From positions 1-58,583 of the forward strand of contig NZ_JABJVN010000013.1 of the NCBI RefSeq assembly GCF_013618475.1: a DNA stretch of 58,583 nucleotides, written 5' to 3'. A program made the position numbers and the translations under genes. The notes beneath the pieces are model-generated. The model was not told the DNA's origin. It saw nothing but the letters and a program-made list of their open reading frames with translations, and did no database searches. Of this stretch, positions 46,443-57,030 are shown piece after piece (position 1 is the stretch's first letter; every line of letters starts with the position of its first letter). The stretch is from Saccharibacillus deserti (GTDB lineage: Bacteria > Bacillota > Bacilli > Paenibacillales > Paenibacillaceae).

Positions 46443-46471
46443 ATTATAAACGAATCGGCGCGGTCTGACAA
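46443..46471 (-). promoter_or_regulatory. cysE-cysS (T-box) promoter
   Basis: Minus strand: -35 TTGTCA (46466-46471), 17-nt spacer, -10 TATAAT (46443-46448), just after the gltX stop. No terminator separates gltX from it, so some gltX transcripts may also run into the T-box. Confidence 0.85.
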
Positions 46472-46488
46472 TCCGAATCGTGCGGGGT

Positions 46489-47946
46489 TCAAACCGTCTG
46501 CGCCTTCAAGCGTCCGATCACCCGTTCTTTGCCGAGCAGGTAGATCGTCCGGTTCAGGTCGCGCCCGTGCATTTGCCCGGTCAGCGCGACGCGGATCGGC
46601 ATGAACAGCTGCTTGCCCTTGATGCCGTTCTCCTTCTGCACTTCCTTGATCAGCGCGGCCATGCGTTCCGGCGAGAACTCGTCCGAAGCTTCGACTTTGG
46701 CCAGGAAAGCGGACAGCGCAACCGGCGCCTTCTCGTCGGCCAGCACTTCGCGTTCTTCATCGCCGAATTCCACTTCGTCGCGGAAGAACATTTCGGACAG
46801 CGCCACGATATCGGAAGCGGCGTTCATCTGCTCGCGATACAGCTCCACGAGCCGTTCCGCCCAGTCCCTACGGTCGGCATCGAGCGTATCCGGCAGCAGG
46901 CCCGCTTTTTGCAAGTGGGGAATCGCCAGGTCGGCAATCCGCTTTGCATCGGCGTTTTTGATGTAATGGTTGTCGATGTGCGCCAGTTTGTTCGGATCGA
47001 ACACCGCAGGGCTTTTGGACAACCGTTTGGCATCAAAAATCGAAATCAGTTCTTCGCGCGTAAAGATTTCTTCTTCGCCTTCCGGAGACCAGCCGAGCAG
47101 CGCAATGAAGTTGAACAGCGCTTCCGGCAGATAACCCAGTTCTTCATACTGCGAAATGAACTGGATGATCGACTCGTTGCGTTTGCTGAGCTTCTTGTGG
47201 TCGTCGCCCACGATCAGCGTCATATGGCCGAAGCGCGGCGGCTCGAAGCCCAGCGCTTCGTAGATCATAAGCTGGCGAGGAGTGTTGGAGATATGGTCTT
47301 CGCCGCGCAGCACGTGGCTGATCTTCATGAGATGGTCGTCGAGCACAACGGCGAAGTTGTACGTCGGGATGCCGTCCCGCTTCACGATAACGAAATCGCC
47401 CGTGTCTTCGGTAGTAAAGGAAATCTCGCCTTTGACCATATCGTCGAACGTGTACGTCTTGTTCTCCGGCACGCGGAAACGCACGCTTGGCACGCGGCCT
47501 TCCGCCGCAAAAGCTTCGCGCTGCTCCGGCGTCAGATCGCGGTGCTTGCCGGAATAACGAGGGGTTTGCCCGGCCGCCATCTGTTCTTCGCGCTCTTTTT
47601 CCAACTCGTCTTCGGTGCAGTAGCACAAATAGGCCAAACCTTTATCGAGCAGCTCCTGCCAGTATTTCTTGTAAATGTCGAGGCGCTCCGTCTGGCGGTA
47701 AGGTCCGTACTCTCCGCCGACGTCGATACTTTCGTCCCAGTCGATCCCGAGCCATTTCATGTAGTTGAGCTGGCTTTCTTCGCCGCCCGCCACATTGCGT
47801 TTGACGTCCGTATCTTCGATCCGCACGATGAACTTGCCGCCTTGGCTGCGCGCGAACAAATAGTTGAACAGTGCCGTTCTGGCATTGCCGATATGCAGAT
47901 GGCCCGTAGGGCTCGGTGCATAGCGTACACGTATTTCCTGACTCAT
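46489..47946 (-). CDS. gltX: Glutamyl-tRNA synthetase
   Basis: A 485-aa class I synthetase with [16 protein letters not shown] (HIGH-type, about 9-24) and KLSKR (about 253). The zinc-binding insertion is degenerate (CYC retained, later Cys replaced), as in other Bacillales. In this group GltX usually also charges tRNA-Gln for later amidation. ATG at 47944-47946 with GGGAGG; 35 bp after ispF. Confidence 0.96.
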   Translation of the reverse strand: MSQEIRVRYAPSPTGHLHIGNARTALFNYLFARSQGGKFIVRIEDTDVKRNVAGGEESQLNYMKWLGIDWDESIDVGGEYGPYRQTERLDIYKKYWQELLDKGLAYLCYCTEDELEKEREEQMAAGQTPRYSGKHRDLTPEQREAFAAEGRVPSVRFRVPENKTYTFDDMVKGEISFTTEDTGDFVIVKRDGIPTYNFAVVLDDHLMKISHVLRGEDHISNTPRQLMIYEALGFEPPRFGHMTLIVGDDHKKLSKRNESIIQFISQYEELGYLPEALFNFIALLGWSPEGEEEIFTREELISIFDAKRLSKSPAVFDPNKLAHIDNHYIKNADAKRIADLAIPHLQKAGLLPDTLDADRRDWAERLVELYREQMNAASDIVALSEMFFRDEVEFGDEEREVLADEKAPVALSAFLAKVEASDEFSPERMAALIKEVQKENGIKGKQLFMPIRVALTGQMHGRDLNRTIYLLGKERVIGRLKAQTV

Positions 47947-47981
47947 GATTGTGTGCCTCCCGTATCGTTTCTAAAATTCTT

Positions 47982-48473
47982 TCAAGATGATAGCATACCC
48001 TTCGTCAAGCAGACAATGGCCTGTGCCGCGATGCCTTCGCCCCGTCCGGTGAAACCGAGCCATTCGGTGGTCGTCGCTTTTACATTGACCTGCGATTCCT
48101 CCGCACCCAACGCACCCGCGATTACGGTAACCATCTGCGGGATATAAGGCGCCATCTTCGGCTGCTGCGCAATGATTGTCGCATCCACATTGCCGAGCAC
48201 GTACCCGCGTTCTTCCGCCATTTTCCAGACGTGCTGCAGCAGCTTCAGACTGTCGGCGTCTTTGAACTCCGGATCGGTATCGGGAAAATGACGGCCGATA
48301 TCGCCCAGCGCAAGCGCCCCCAAAACCGCATCGCTGATCGTGTGCAGCAGCACGTCGGCGTCGGAATGCCCGAGCAGGCCTTTTTCATGCGGAATGGTCA
48401 CGCCTCCGATGATGCAGGGTCTTCCCTCCACCAGCTGATGCACGTCGTATCCTTGTCCTACTCTGATCATCAT
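47982..48473 (-). CDS. ispF: 2-C-methyl-D-erythritol 2,4-cyclodiphosphate synthase
   Basis: A 163-aa zinc enzyme of the MEP isoprenoid pathway. Metal ligands are in GYDVHQL (Asp, His) and [30 protein letters not shown] is the family's signature near the end. ATG at 48471-48473 overlaps the ispD stop by 4 bp (ATGA); a second ATG at 48468-48470 is equally possible. Translationally coupled to ispD. Confidence 0.96.
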   Translation of the reverse strand: MMIRVGQGYDVHQLVEGRPCIIGGVTIPHEKGLLGHSDADVLLHTISDAVLGALALGDIGRHFPDTDPEFKDADSLKLLQHVWKMAEERGYVLGNVDATIIAQQPKMAPYIPQMVTVIAGALGAEESQVNVKATTTEWLGFTGRGEGIAAQAIVCLTKGMLSS

Positions 48474-49168
48474 GTTCTCTCCTTCGGCTTCGCCCGAAGC
48501 AAAAACTCCGCGTAATCCAGATCTTCGGGCGTCGTAATCTTGATATTCGTATAATCCCCACGGGCGACGGTTACCCGGATTCCCTGACGCTCGACCAGCA
48601 TCGAATCGTCGGTCCCGAGAAATCCTTCGGCCGCTGCGCGCTCATGCGCGCGCAGCAGCTCTTCCGTGCGGAACCCCTGCGGAGTCTGAATCGCCCACAG
48701 CAGACTGCGGTCGGGCGTATCGACGATCAGGCCGCCGTTTCCGACAGTCTTGATCGTATCTTTGACCGGGACGGCCAGCACAGCCGCTCCACTGCGCCGC
48801 ATCTCGTCGTAGCAGGCTTCGATGTCCGGCTCCCGGACAAACGGCCGTACGCCGTCGTGGACCATGACCCAGGGGCAGGAAACCGCCTTAAGCCCTTCAT
48901 GGACAGATTGCTGGCGCTCCTTCCCTCCGGCCACTACCGTTTTCACAAGCGGACAGTCCGCCTCCTCGATATAACGGCGGCAGCGCTCGACATCGGCTTC
49001 CCCGGTAACCACAATGATTTCGGCAGTCGCGCCGAAACGTCCAAACGCCTCGATCGCCCGAAGAAACAGCGGACGTCCATCCAGCTCGAGGAACTGTTTG
49101 CTTTCTTTGGTACCCATACGAGAGCCGCGTCCGGCCGCAACCACGATTACGCTCAAGTTTCGCTCCAT
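48470..49168 (-). CDS. ispD: 2-C-methyl-D-erythritol 4-phosphate cytidylyltransferase
   Basis: A 232-aa nucleotidyltransferase: [20 protein letters not shown] (CTP-binding loop), [10 protein letters not shown] and [11 protein letters not shown] are family motifs. ATG at 49166-49168. A TATACT hexamer (complement of 49217-49222) upstream lacks a clear -35. In B. subtilis yacL (PIN/TRAM) lies between disA and ispD; here the gap has only a terminator. Confidence 0.96.
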   Translation of the reverse strand: MERNLSVIVVAAGRGSRMGTKESKQFLELDGRPLFLRAIEAFGRFGATAEIIVVTGEADVERCRRYIEEADCPLVKTVVAGGKERQQSVHEGLKAVSCPWVMVHDGVRPFVREPDIEACYDEMRRSGAAVLAVPVKDTIKTVGNGGLIVDTPDRSLLWAIQTPQGFRTEELLRAHERAAAEGFLGTDDSMLVERQGIRVTVARGDYTNIKITTPEDLDYAEFLLRAKPKERT

Positions 49169-49279
49169 TCGTCTACACCCGCCTTTATACCCGTTTCGCT
49201 ATTCCCGCGTCTCTTTAGTATACCCTCGGCAGACATTGAAAACTACAATCGCTCTTGAAAACTTGCCGGCACACAGATC

Positions 49280-49315
49280 AAAAAAGCGCCTTCCCGCGGG
49301 AAGACGCCTCTTTTT
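49280..49315. terminator. Intrinsic terminator between disA and ispD
   Basis: GCG.CTTCCC/GGGAAG.CGC stem with A-run before and T-run after; works on the minus strand (TTTTTT) for radA-disA and could act in both directions. The rest of 49169-49333 shows no gene. Confidence 0.8.
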
Positions 49316-49333
49316 ACGCCGCGGCCGTTAAAC

Positions 49334-50407
49334 CTAAACCTGGCGTTCGATAAACACCTGATCCTGCAGACGGCGCAGCCCTTCCTTGATCGTACGGGCG
49401 CGAGCTCCTCCGATGCCGTCCACTTCATCCAGTTCTTCCAGTTCCGCCCGCATTACATCCGCCAATTTGCCGAAGTGTTCGGTCAAATTATGCACAATGA
49501 CATTGGGCAGACGCGGAATCTTGCTCAATACGCGGTAACCGCGCGGAATCAGCATCTCGTCGCTGACCGACAGCGAAGCGGAGTAGCCGAGCAGCCGCAC
49601 AATATGCGCCGTATCCAGCAGTTCATCGTCGGTCGAACGGCGAAGCGACGCCAGAATCTCTTTGGCTTTTTCGTCGCCGGGCTGGGCCGTGTAGTCTTTG
49701 AGCAGCAGCAGAACTTCGCGTTCGGTATTGCCGACCAGCTCTTCCATCTGCATGGAAATCAGGCGGCCTTCATTACCGAGCTCGCTGACATAACGTTGGA
49801 TTTCCGTCTTGATGCGCAGCACCATTTCGACGCGGCGAATGACGCCGACCACTTCCGCCAGCGTAACCAGTTCCTCGAACTCCGAAGCGGTCAGATTGGT
49901 CAGTGCCTGGGTCAATACGGCTTTGTACCGCTCCAGCGTCTGGATCGCCTGGTTGGCTTTGGTGAGAATGACGCCGATCTCTTTGAGCGTATAACGCAAA
50001 TTGCCGAGATACAGCGTGATGATATTGCGGCGCTGCGAGATGGATACGACCAGCTTACCCGTCTGCTTGGCTACGCGTTCTGCTGTCCGGTGGCGGATTC
50101 CCGTCTCCGACGACGATATGGCGGAGTCCGGAATCAGCTGCGTGTTGGCATACAGGATACGTTTGAGGTCTTCGCTCAAAATTATCGCCCCGTCCATCTT
50201 CGCCAGCTCGTACAAATAGTTCGGCGAAAAATCGCAGTTGATGGAGAATCCTCCGTCGACGACTTCCATCACTTCGGGACTGTAACCGACGACGAGCAGA
50301 GCACCGGTCTTGGCGCGCAGCACATTCTCAAGCCCGTCCCGGAAAGGAGCTCCCGGCGCGACGAGTTTGAGCAGTTCGTTCATTTTTGCGGATTCCGATT
50401 CTTTCAT
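49334..50407 (-). CDS. disA: DNA integrity scanning diadenylate cyclase DisA
   Basis: A 357-aa octameric enzyme making cyclic di-AMP from ATP while scanning DNA. DAC-domain motifs MDGAIILS (DGA 72-74) and [12 protein letters not shown] (RHR 105-107) are intact; a linker and C-terminal helix-hairpin-helix DNA-binding domain ([20 protein letters not shown]) follow. ATG at 50405-50407; 37 bp after radA, its usual partner in DNA repair and c-di-AMP control. Confidence 0.97.
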   Translation of the reverse strand: MKESESAKMNELLKLVAPGAPFRDGLENVLRAKTGALLVVGYSPEVMEVVDGGFSINCDFSPNYLYELAKMDGAIILSEDLKRILYANTQLIPDSAISSSETGIRHRTAERVAKQTGKLVVSISQRRNIITLYLGNLRYTLKEIGVILTKANQAIQTLERYKAVLTQALTNLTASEFEELVTLAEVVGVIRRVEMVLRIKTEIQRYVSELGNEGRLISMQMEELVGNTEREVLLLLKDYTAQPGDEKAKEILASLRRSTDDELLDTAHIVRLLGYSASLSVSDEMLIPRGYRVLSKIPRLPNVIVHNLTEHFGKLADVMRAELEELDEVDGIGGARARTIKEGLRRLQDQVFIERQV

Positions 50408-50444
50408 TGCCTGCCTCCCCTTGCGTCAACTCCCGGTTAACGCC

Positions 50445-51821
50445 CTACTCTAGCGCCGCTTTGAGCGCCTGTGAAACGGTCTCGACACCAATCAGTTCGA
50501 TCCCTTTCGGATGCTTCCAACCTTTTAAACTCTTTGTGGGCATAATGACCCGTTTAAAACCGAGTTTCAGCGCTTCCTTGACGCGCTGTTCCGCCCGCGA
50601 TACCGCCCGAACTTCGCCGGTGAGCCCGATCTCGCCGAACACGACGTCATAGGGGCGCGTCGGCTTGTCTTGAACGCTCGACGCGAGACAGACCGCTACG
50701 GCCAGGTCAACCGCCGGTTCGTCCAGTCGTACGCCGCCCGCCACATTGACGTAAGCGTCCTGCGTCTGCATGTACAAGCCCATGCGTTTTTCCAATACGG
50801 CAATGATCAGGTTCAAGCGATTGTAATCGATGCCGGTCCCCATTCGACGGGGCGAAGGGAAATGCGTCGTGGCCACCAGCGCCTGCAGTTCGACCAATAC
50901 CGGCCTTGTCCCTTCCATACTGGCGACGACGGTCGTGCCGGACACGCCCATGGCCCGCTCGGACAGGAACAGTTCCGACGGGTTCGTGACTTCGTCGAGC
51001 CCTTCTTCGCGCATTTCGAAAATGCCCATTTCGTTCGTCGAACCGAAACGGTTTTTGACCGCACGCAAAATCCGGTAGGTATGATGGCGTTCTCCTTCAA
51101 AATACAGGACGCAGTCCACCATATGTTCCAGCATGCGCGGTCCGGCGATCGCGCCTTCTTTGGTCACGTGGCCGACGAGCACGGTGGCGATGCCGCCGTT
51201 CTTGGCGATCCGCATAAAGCGGGCCGTACACTCCCGCACCTGCGAGACGCTGCCCGGCGCGCTCGTCACATCCGGCTGGTACACCGTCTGAATGGAATCG
51301 ATCACAAGAAAATCCGGAGCAATCTGTTCGATCGCAAGCTCCACCTGCTCCATATTGCTTTCGCACAGCACGTACAGCTGGGGCGACAAAGCGCCCAACC
51401 GCTCCGCACGAAGTTTGGTCTGCTTGACCGATTCTTCCCCGGAAATATACAGCACTTTCAGGCCCGAAGCGGCCAGCGAATGCGACGTCTGCAGCAGCAG
51501 CGTCGATTTGCCGATCCCGGGGTCCCCGCCGACCAGAATCAGCGAACCCGGCACCATGCCTCCGCCGAGCACCCGGTTCAATTCCCCGATCTTCGTATCT
51601 ACCCGCGGTTCCTGTCCGCCTTCGATATCGACAATGGATTGGGGTTTTTGCGTTCCCTGCAGCAGGGAAGAATTCATGCCGCCCATTCCCTGGGTTTTCA
51701 CATTGCTGACCGTTTCCTCCACCATGGAGTTCCACGATTGGCAGCCGGGGCATTTTCCGTACCATTTGGTCGACTCGTAGCCGCACTCGGTGCAATAAAA
51801 CTTGGTTTTCGTCTTGGCCAT
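50445..51821 (-). CDS. radA: DNA repair protein RadA
   Basis: A 458-aa RecA-like recombination helicase. N-terminal zinc finger C10, C13, C24, C27; Walker [12 protein letters not shown] (about 98-107); KNRFG motif (about 256); C-terminal Lon-protease-like domain ([20 protein letters not shown]). ATG at 51819-51821 with GAGAGGAG. In B. subtilis RadA interacts with DisA. Confidence 0.97.
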   Translation of the reverse strand: MAKTKTKFYCTECGYESTKWYGKCPGCQSWNSMVEETVSNVKTQGMGGMNSSLLQGTQKPQSIVDIEGGQEPRVDTKIGELNRVLGGGMVPGSLILVGGDPGIGKSTLLLQTSHSLAASGLKVLYISGEESVKQTKLRAERLGALSPQLYVLCESNMEQVELAIEQIAPDFLVIDSIQTVYQPDVTSAPGSVSQVRECTARFMRIAKNGGIATVLVGHVTKEGAIAGPRMLEHMVDCVLYFEGERHHTYRILRAVKNRFGSTNEMGIFEMREEGLDEVTNPSELFLSERAMGVSGTTVVASMEGTRPVLVELQALVATTHFPSPRRMGTGIDYNRLNLIIAVLEKRMGLYMQTQDAYVNVAGGVRLDEPAVDLAVAVCLASSVQDKPTRPYDVVFGEIGLTGEVRAVSRAEQRVKEALKLGFKRVIMPTKSLKGWKHPKGIELIGVETVSQALKAALE

Positions 51822-51901
51822 GGGTCTCCTCTCTCACCGGCTCTCCGGCAGTCCGAAACCGTCCGTTCGCCTCCGGCAAATACGGAAAGCTCTTCCTTAA
51901 A

Positions 51902-51930
51902 AGTTTATCATTTATTGCGGTTAAAAGTAA
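51902..51930 (-). promoter_or_regulatory. radA-disA promoter
   Basis: Minus strand: -35 TTACTT (51925-51930), 17-nt spacer ending in extended TGA, -10 TAAACT (51902-51907). Located between the clpC terminator and radA. The remainder of 51822-52078 has no gene. Confidence 0.55.
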
Positions 51931-51964
51931 GGGTCATTCCATCCGCAAAACGGCGGGTCAAGCG

Positions 51965-52006
51965 AAAAAAGCCGGACCGGCGGAAACGAAATTCCGCGGC
52001 CCGGCT
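51965..52006 (-). terminator. Intrinsic terminator of the ctsR-clpC operon
   Basis: AGCCGG.CC..CGGAA pairs with TTCCG..GG.CCGGCT; minus-strand tail of six T residues. Confidence 0.85.
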
Positions 52007-52078
52007 AGGGGCGGCCGGCAGACCGGAAAAGCGCGAAGCATTGCCCGGCCCGGGCCTTCTATACAGTTTGGGTGTTGT

Positions 52079-54535
52079 TTATTCCGGCTTTTCGATCGAT
52101 ACCGCCGGCTCTTCGGCTTTATCGACAGACAGAGCCCCGTCTTTCTCGTCGATCAGCAGGTAATCGCCTTTAGCCACCGTTCCGGTCAGCAGTTCTTCGG
52201 ACAAACGGTCCTCGATATGCTTTTGGATCGCCCGGCGCAGCGGACGGGCACCGTAAGCCGGATCATAACCTTCCTTCGCCAGGAAAGCTTTGGCTTCGTC
52301 CGTGAGCTTGAAGTTCACGCCATACTCGTTGAGACGTTTACGCAGCTCTTCCGACATCAAAGTTACGATTTCGGCGATATGCTTCTCGTCGAGCGAATGG
52401 AAGACGATCGTTTCGTCGATCCGGTTCAGGAACTCGGGACGGAAACTTTTCTTGAGTTCTTCCATGACTTTGCCTTTCATGCTCTTATATTCCGCTCCGC
52501 TGTCGACCGCGGCCGTGAAGCCGAGCGTCGAGTTGCGGCGAATCGCATCCGCGCCGACATTGGACGTCAGAATGATCAGCGTATTCCGGAAATCGACCAC
52601 GCGGCCTTTGGAATCGGTCAAGCGTCCGTCTTCCAGCACCTGCAGCAGAATGTTGAATACTTCCGGATGCGCTTTTTCGATCTCGTCCAGCAGCACTACA
52701 GAGTAAGGCTTGCGGCGGACTTTCTCGGTGAGCTGACCGCCTTCTTCATAACCGACGTATCCCGGAGGCGCTCCGACCAGACGCGAAGTCGAATGCTTCT
52801 CCATATACTCGGACATATCGATCCGGATGACCGCGTTCTCGTCGCCGAACATCGATTCGGCCAGCGCGCGGGCCAGCTCCGTTTTACCTACGCCCGTAGG
52901 ACCGAGGAAAATGAAGGAGCCCATCGGACGCTTCGGATCTTTGAGCCCCGCACGCGCGCGGCGAATGGCTCGGCTGACGGCGACAACCGCTTCTTCCTGA
53001 CCGATTACGCGTTCATGCAGCAGGTTTTCCATGTTCAGCAGACGGTCGGTCTCTTCTTCTTTGAGCTTGTTGACCGGAATGCCCGTCCAGCTTCCGACCA
53101 CGTCCGCAATATCTTCGGGCGTCACTTCGGAATCGGTACGTCCTTGTTTCTCTTTCCACTGGTTGCGCGTCATTTCCAGCTCTTCGCGAATCTTCTGCTC
53201 GGTATCGCGCAGGGCGGCCGCTTTTTCGAATTCCTGGCTTTGAACCGCCGAGTCTTTTTCTTTGCGGATATCGTCCAGACGATTCTCCAGCTGCTTCAGG
53301 TTTGGCGGTACCGTATACGAATTCAGGCGGACTTTGGAACCCGCTTCGTCGATTAGATCGATCGCTTTGTCCGGCAGGAAACGGTCCGTGATATAACGGT
53401 CCGACAGCTTGACGGCCTGTTCGATCGCTTCGTCCGTAATCTTCACCCGGTGATGCGCTTCGTAGCGGTCGCGCAGACCGTGCAGGATCTGAATGGCTTC
53501 GTCCACGGAAGGCGGTTCTACCTTGATCGGCTGGAACCGGCGCTCAAGCGCGGCATCCTTCTCGATATATTTGCGGTATTCGTCCAGGGTTGTCGCTCCG
53601 ATGCACTGCAGTTCTCCGCGTGCCAGCGACGGCTTGAGGATGTTGGACGCATCGATTGCGCCTTCCGCCCCGCCCGCGCCGATCAGCGTATGCAGCTCGT
53701 CGATAAACAGAATGACATTGCCTGCCTGGCGAATCTCGTCCATGATTTTTTTGAGACGGTCTTCGAATTCGCCGCGGTATTTGGTACCTGCCACGACCGA
53801 ACCCATATCGAGCGTCATGACGCGCTTTTCGCGCAGCGTTTCCGGAATTTCGTTGTTGATGATCTTCTGTGCGAGGCCTTCGGCGATCGCCGTCTTGCCG
53901 ACGCCGGGTTCGCCGATCAGAACCGGATTGTTTTTGGTCCGGCGGCTGAGCACCTGAATCACGCGTTCGATCTCTTTGCTGCGGCCGATAACCGGATCGA
54001 TGTTGCCGTCTTTGGCGTAAGCCGTCAAGTCGCGCGCCAGGCTGTCCAGCGTTGGCGTGCTGACGTTGGCAGGCGTTCCGTGATGGCTCGAAACGGCTTC
54101 GCTGCTGCCCAGCAGCTGAAGAACCTGCTGGCGGGCCTTGTTCAGGCTGATCCCGAGGTTGTTCAGTACGCGAGCCGCCACACCTTCGCCTTCGCGAATC
54201 AGGCCAAGCAGGATATGCTCGGTCCCCACGTAGGTATGCCCGAGTTTACGCGCTTCGTCCATCGAGAGTTCGATGACCTTTTTGGCGCGCGGGGTATAGG
54301 CGATATTCGTCGGTTGTTCTTGGCCCCGTCCGATGAGCGTCTCGACCTCGTTTTGGATCTGTTCCAGACCCAGGCCAAGTCCGATCAACGCTTTGGCTGC
54401 GATGCCTTCGCCTTCGCGAATCAAACCCAGCAGGATATGCTCGGTTCCGATATTGTTATGTCCGAGTCTCACCGCTTCTTCTTGAGCAAGAGCGAGAACT
54501 TTTTGCGCGCGTTCCGTAAATCTGCCAAACATCAT
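52079..54535 (-). CDS. clpC: ATP-dependent Clp protease ATP-binding subunit ClpC
   Basis: An 818-aa Hsp100 unfoldase that feeds ClpP. Two N-domain repeats (about 1-145), AAA-1 with GEPGVGKT (about 207), a UVR-containing middle domain (about 400-470), AAA-2 with GPTGVGKT (about 542). The ATG at 54533-54535 ([14 protein letters not shown]) has GGAGG 10 nt upstream; a TTG two codons earlier is only 4 nt from that site. McsB marks substrates and CtsR for it. Confidence 0.97.
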   Translation of the reverse strand: MMFGRFTERAQKVLALAQEEAVRLGHNNIGTEHILLGLIREGEGIAAKALIGLGLGLEQIQNEVETLIGRGQEQPTNIAYTPRAKKVIELSMDEARKLGHTYVGTEHILLGLIREGEGVAARVLNNLGISLNKARQQVLQLLGSSEAVSSHHGTPANVSTPTLDSLARDLTAYAKDGNIDPVIGRSKEIERVIQVLSRRTKNNPVLIGEPGVGKTAIAEGLAQKIINNEIPETLREKRVMTLDMGSVVAGTKYRGEFEDRLKKIMDEIRQAGNVILFIDELHTLIGAGGAEGAIDASNILKPSLARGELQCIGATTLDEYRKYIEKDAALERRFQPIKVEPPSVDEAIQILHGLRDRYEAHHRVKITDEAIEQAVKLSDRYITDRFLPDKAIDLIDEAGSKVRLNSYTVPPNLKQLENRLDDIRKEKDSAVQSQEFEKAAALRDTEQKIREELEMTRNQWKEKQGRTDSEVTPEDIADVVGSWTGIPVNKLKEEETDRLLNMENLLHERVIGQEEAVVAVSRAIRRARAGLKDPKRPMGSFIFLGPTGVGKTELARALAESMFGDENAVIRIDMSEYMEKHSTSRLVGAPPGYVGYEEGGQLTEKVRRKPYSVVLLDEIEKAHPEVFNILLQVLEDGRLTDSKGRVVDFRNTLIILTSNVGADAIRRNSTLGFTAAVDSGAEYKSMKGKVMEELKKSFRPEFLNRIDETIVFHSLDEKHIAEIVTLMSEELRKRLNEYGVNFKLTDEAKAFLAKEGYDPAYGARPLRRAIQKHIEDRLSEELLTGTVAKGDYLLIDEKDGALSVDKAEEPAVSIEKPE

Positions 54536-54601
54536 ATGCAAAGCACCTCCACAAAGTAGTAACCTTACGACCGGACCTGCATCCGGCCGCCGAACGGGGT
54601 G

Positions 54602-55666
54602 TTATTCCTTGTTTTTAACCAGCCTGTCCCGGATCAACTGCGCCCGGTACATGTCTTTCTCTGCTGTATTCATTGTAGCACCGAACGTTTTCTGAAGGAA
54701 ATTCGGCTGGGTCAAAATCGTAAGTTCATTCAGCAGCGTAGTCGTCAGCTTGTCGATCCATCCCAGGTCGACCCCCAGCCGCAAATCGGACAGCCGTTGG
54801 GCCGCCTCTTTGCCGTCGATGATCGCCGCATGGGTCAGAATCCCGTACGAACGCATTACGCGGTCATAGAGGCGAATCTTCGATTCGGCGACAAGCTTGC
54901 TGCGTGCCTGACGTTCATATTCGATAATCTGGGCCGCGATTCCTTCCAGGTTGTCCACAATCTCGTTCTCGCTTTGACCCAGCGTAATCTGATTGGAGAT
55001 TTGGAACAGGTTCCCCTGGGCTTCACTGCCTTCTCCATAGATGCCCCGTACGGTAAGTCCCACCTGGGAAATGGCATTCAGAACCCGTCCGATCTGGTGT
55101 GTCATCACGAGGGCGGGCAGATGAATCATGACCGAAGCCCGCAGTCCCGTACCCACGTTGGTCGGACAGCTGGTCAAATAGCCGCGCCGGTCGTCGAAAG
55201 CATAATCGATATGGGCTTCCAGCGCATCGTCTACCCGCGTAGCCCTTTCCCAGGCCCGCTTGACTTGGAAGCCGGAGTAAAGGCACTGGATCCGGATATG
55301 GTCTTCTTCGTTCACCATGATACTGAGCGATTCGTCCTCGCTTAGGACGACCGCCGCTTCCTGCGATTCGTTGGCAAGCGTCGGGCTTACCAAATGCTTT
55401 TCTACCAGCACCTGCCGTTCGATTTCGTTTAATTCGTCGAGCCGGATCGGATACAGCAGTCCCAGCTCCTCCGAAGCCTGCCCGGCCGCTTCCACGACCC
55501 GGTTGCGAACCTGCTCGGCCTGCTCTTCATTGGCGACAAGCGGAAACGGGAATGTTCTGAGGTTGCGCGCAATTCTCACCCGGCTGCTGATGACAATATC
55601 GGACTCGTCTCCGTCCGCTTTCATCCAACTGCTGAGCGCATGTTCCGTAAAAGAAAAATCCGACAT
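54602..55666 (-). CDS. mcsB: Protein arginine kinase McsB
   Basis: A 354-aa phosphagen-kinase-like enzyme that phosphorylates arginine on CtsR and misfolded proteins, tagging them for ClpCP. SSRVRIARNLRTFPFP, the catalytic-loop region MVNEEDHIRIQ (about 115-125) and YLTSCPTNVGTGLRAS (about 163-178) are typical. ATG at 55664-55666; 15 bp after mcsA. Confidence 0.96.
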   Translation of the reverse strand: MSDFSFTEHALSSWMKADGDESDIVISSRVRIARNLRTFPFPLVANEEQAEQVRNRVVEAAGQASEELGLLYPIRLDELNEIERQVLVEKHLVSPTLANESQEAAVVLSEDESLSIMVNEEDHIRIQCLYSGFQVKRAWERATRVDDALEAHIDYAFDDRRGYLTSCPTNVGTGLRASVMIHLPALVMTHQIGRVLNAISQVGLTVRGIYGEGSEAQGNLFQISNQITLGQSENEIVDNLEGIAAQIIEYERQARSKLVAESKIRLYDRVMRSYGILTHAAIIDGKEAAQRLSDLRLGVDLGWIDKLTTTLLNELTILTQPNFLQKTFGATMNTAEKDMYRAQLIRDRLVKNKE

Positions 55667-55681
55667 GACCCGTAACCTCCC

Positions 55682-56206
55682 TTAACGCTGCGACCGCTGC
55701 AGCTCGAGTTCGCGAATGCGGTCCCTCAGCTGAGCAGCCGTTTCGAATTCCTGTTTCTCGATACGTTCCTGCAGTTCCTGCTTGAGCGTATCGATCTCGC
55801 GCTGCACCTGCAGATCGGCACCTCCGCGTTTGGGCACTTTGCCGACATGTACGGTTCCGCCGTGGACACGCTTGAGCAGCGGATCGATCTTGTCGTCAAA
55901 ATGTTTGTAGCAGGAACTGCAGCCGAACCGTCCGATCTTGCGGAACTGCGCATAGGTCATCCCGCATTCGTCGCAACGAAGCTGTTGGGGCTGGGCGGCA
56001 TTTCCCGACTGCGACTTGCCTGCGATATCGAAGTCGAGAAATCCGGACAGCAGATTGTGAATCGAAAATCCGCCCGATGTCCCCGGAATCATCTCGCCCT
56101 TTTCTCTCGCACAGTGCTCGCAAATATGGAATTCATTTTTTTCACCGTTGATAATTTTCGTAAAATGCAGGGTTGCGGGTCTCTGCTGGCATTCCTGACA
56201 AAGCAC
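55682..56206 (-). CDS. mcsA: McsB activator protein McsA
   Basis: A 174-aa zinc protein that activates McsB. Two zinc modules: C3, C6, C29, C32 and C78, C81, C96, C99; a C-terminal UVR motif (about 136-170, LKQELQERIEKQEFETAAQL). The start is a GTG at 56204-56206 with GGAGG 7 nt upstream; an ATG 13 codons earlier lies upstream of that site. Confidence 0.94.
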   Translation of the reverse strand: MLCQECQQRPATLHFTKIINGEKNEFHICEHCAREKGEMIPGTSGGFSIHNLLSGFLDFDIAGKSQSGNAAQPQQLRCDECGMTYAQFRKIGRFGCSSCYKHFDDKIDPLLKRVHGGTVHVGKVPKRGGADLQVQREIDTLKQELQERIEKQEFETAAQLRDRIRELELQRSQR

Positions 56207-56257
56207 TCGCTCACCTCCTTCACAAAATAAACGCCGCGAATCCAAAAAGAATAAGGC

Positions 56258-56725
56258 TTACCCTTGTTGTCCCATCAGCGCAATCAGCATCGCCTTCATA
56301 ATCCGTGCACGCATTTCGTCCCGGTAGGGAAGTTTGAGCAGCAGCGTGTTGCGCAGAACAGCCGACCGCATGAGCGCCGCTTCCCGTCCGGTAATCAGAT
56401 CCGCATCCACCAACCGGTAGATCAGCCCTTCGGCCGCCGACTGGCTCATTTCGCTTCCGATTGTTTCATGAACGTGGGCATGCAGCTCGGAATGTGTCGG
56501 AAGCTCTATGCGCTGGATCCGGATATACCCTCCGCCTCCGCGCTTGCTTTCGACCAAATATCCTTTTTCCAAAGTAAAGCGCGTACTGATCACGTAATTG
56601 ATTTGAGACGGTACGCAGGAGAACCGGTCGGCCAGATCGTTTCTCTGAATCTCGATCATGCTTCCCGGACTTTCCTGCAGAACCGTTTTTAAATAATGTT
56701 CGATGACATCGGAAATATTGCGCAT
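56258..56725 (-). CDS. ctsR: Transcriptional repressor CtsR
   Basis: A 155-aa winged-helix repressor of class III heat-shock genes. The glycine-rich thermosensing wing is ESKRGGGGYIRI with Arg62, the residue McsB phosphorylates in related proteins. The ATG at 56723-56725 has GGAGGG 7-8 nt upstream; the frame's earlier ATG overlaps the site. First gene of its operon, autoregulated through the operator at 56914-56935. Confidence 0.96.
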   Translation of the reverse strand: MRNISDVIEHYLKTVLQESPGSMIEIQRNDLADRFSCVPSQINYVISTRFTLEKGYLVESKRGGGGYIRIQRIELPTHSELHAHVHETIGSEMSQSAAEGLIYRLVDADLITGREAALMRSAVLRNTLLLKLPYRDEMRARIMKAMLIALMGQQG

Positions 56726-56913
56726 CGATCCACCCTCCATTATCTGCCTGAGCCGCTGTACGGATGTGGAACCTACTCTTAAAATAACCCTTCCGCAAAA
56801 AGGAAGAAACGTCTGGTTTTTTCAGGCACTTGGCTTGTTGGGCAAACTTGTTCAACGTGCGAGGCACCATTCGTGTGCGGCATGTCGCAGGGCATCAAAA
56901 TAAATGTAAGCAG

Positions 56914-56935
56914 TTGACTTTGACTTTCTTTGACT
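56914..56935 (-). promoter_or_regulatory. CtsR operator
   Basis: The minus strand reads AGTCAAAGAAAGTCAAA (56919-56935), an excellent match to the CtsR tandem heptamer, plus a partial third GTCAA (to 56914). It lies directly downstream of the ctsR -10, so bound CtsR would block initiation. Confidence 0.92.
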
Positions 56936-56943
56936 TTTTATCT

Positions 56944-56971
56944 ATTATACCATATATTTTTTTGTTGCCAA
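56944..56971 (-). promoter_or_regulatory. ctsR-mcsA-mcsB-clpC promoter
   Basis: Minus strand: -35 TTGGCA (56966-56971), 16-nt A/T-rich spacer ending TGG, -10 TATAAT (56944-56949). The leader to ctsR is about 210 nt and shows no further recognised element. Confidence 0.88.
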
Positions 56972-56994
56972 GAGCTCTCTTTAAAAGAGCACAG

Positions 56995-57019
56995 CAAAAG
57001 ACCGCGGCTGCCCGCGGTC
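56995..57019 (-). terminator. Intrinsic terminator after the beta-helix gene
   Basis: Perfect stem GACCGCGG/CCGCGGTC (57000-57007, 57012-57019) with minus-strand TTTT. It is only about 24 bp from the ctsR -35. Confidence 0.8.
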
Positions 57020-57030
57020 GACAAGTCCAA

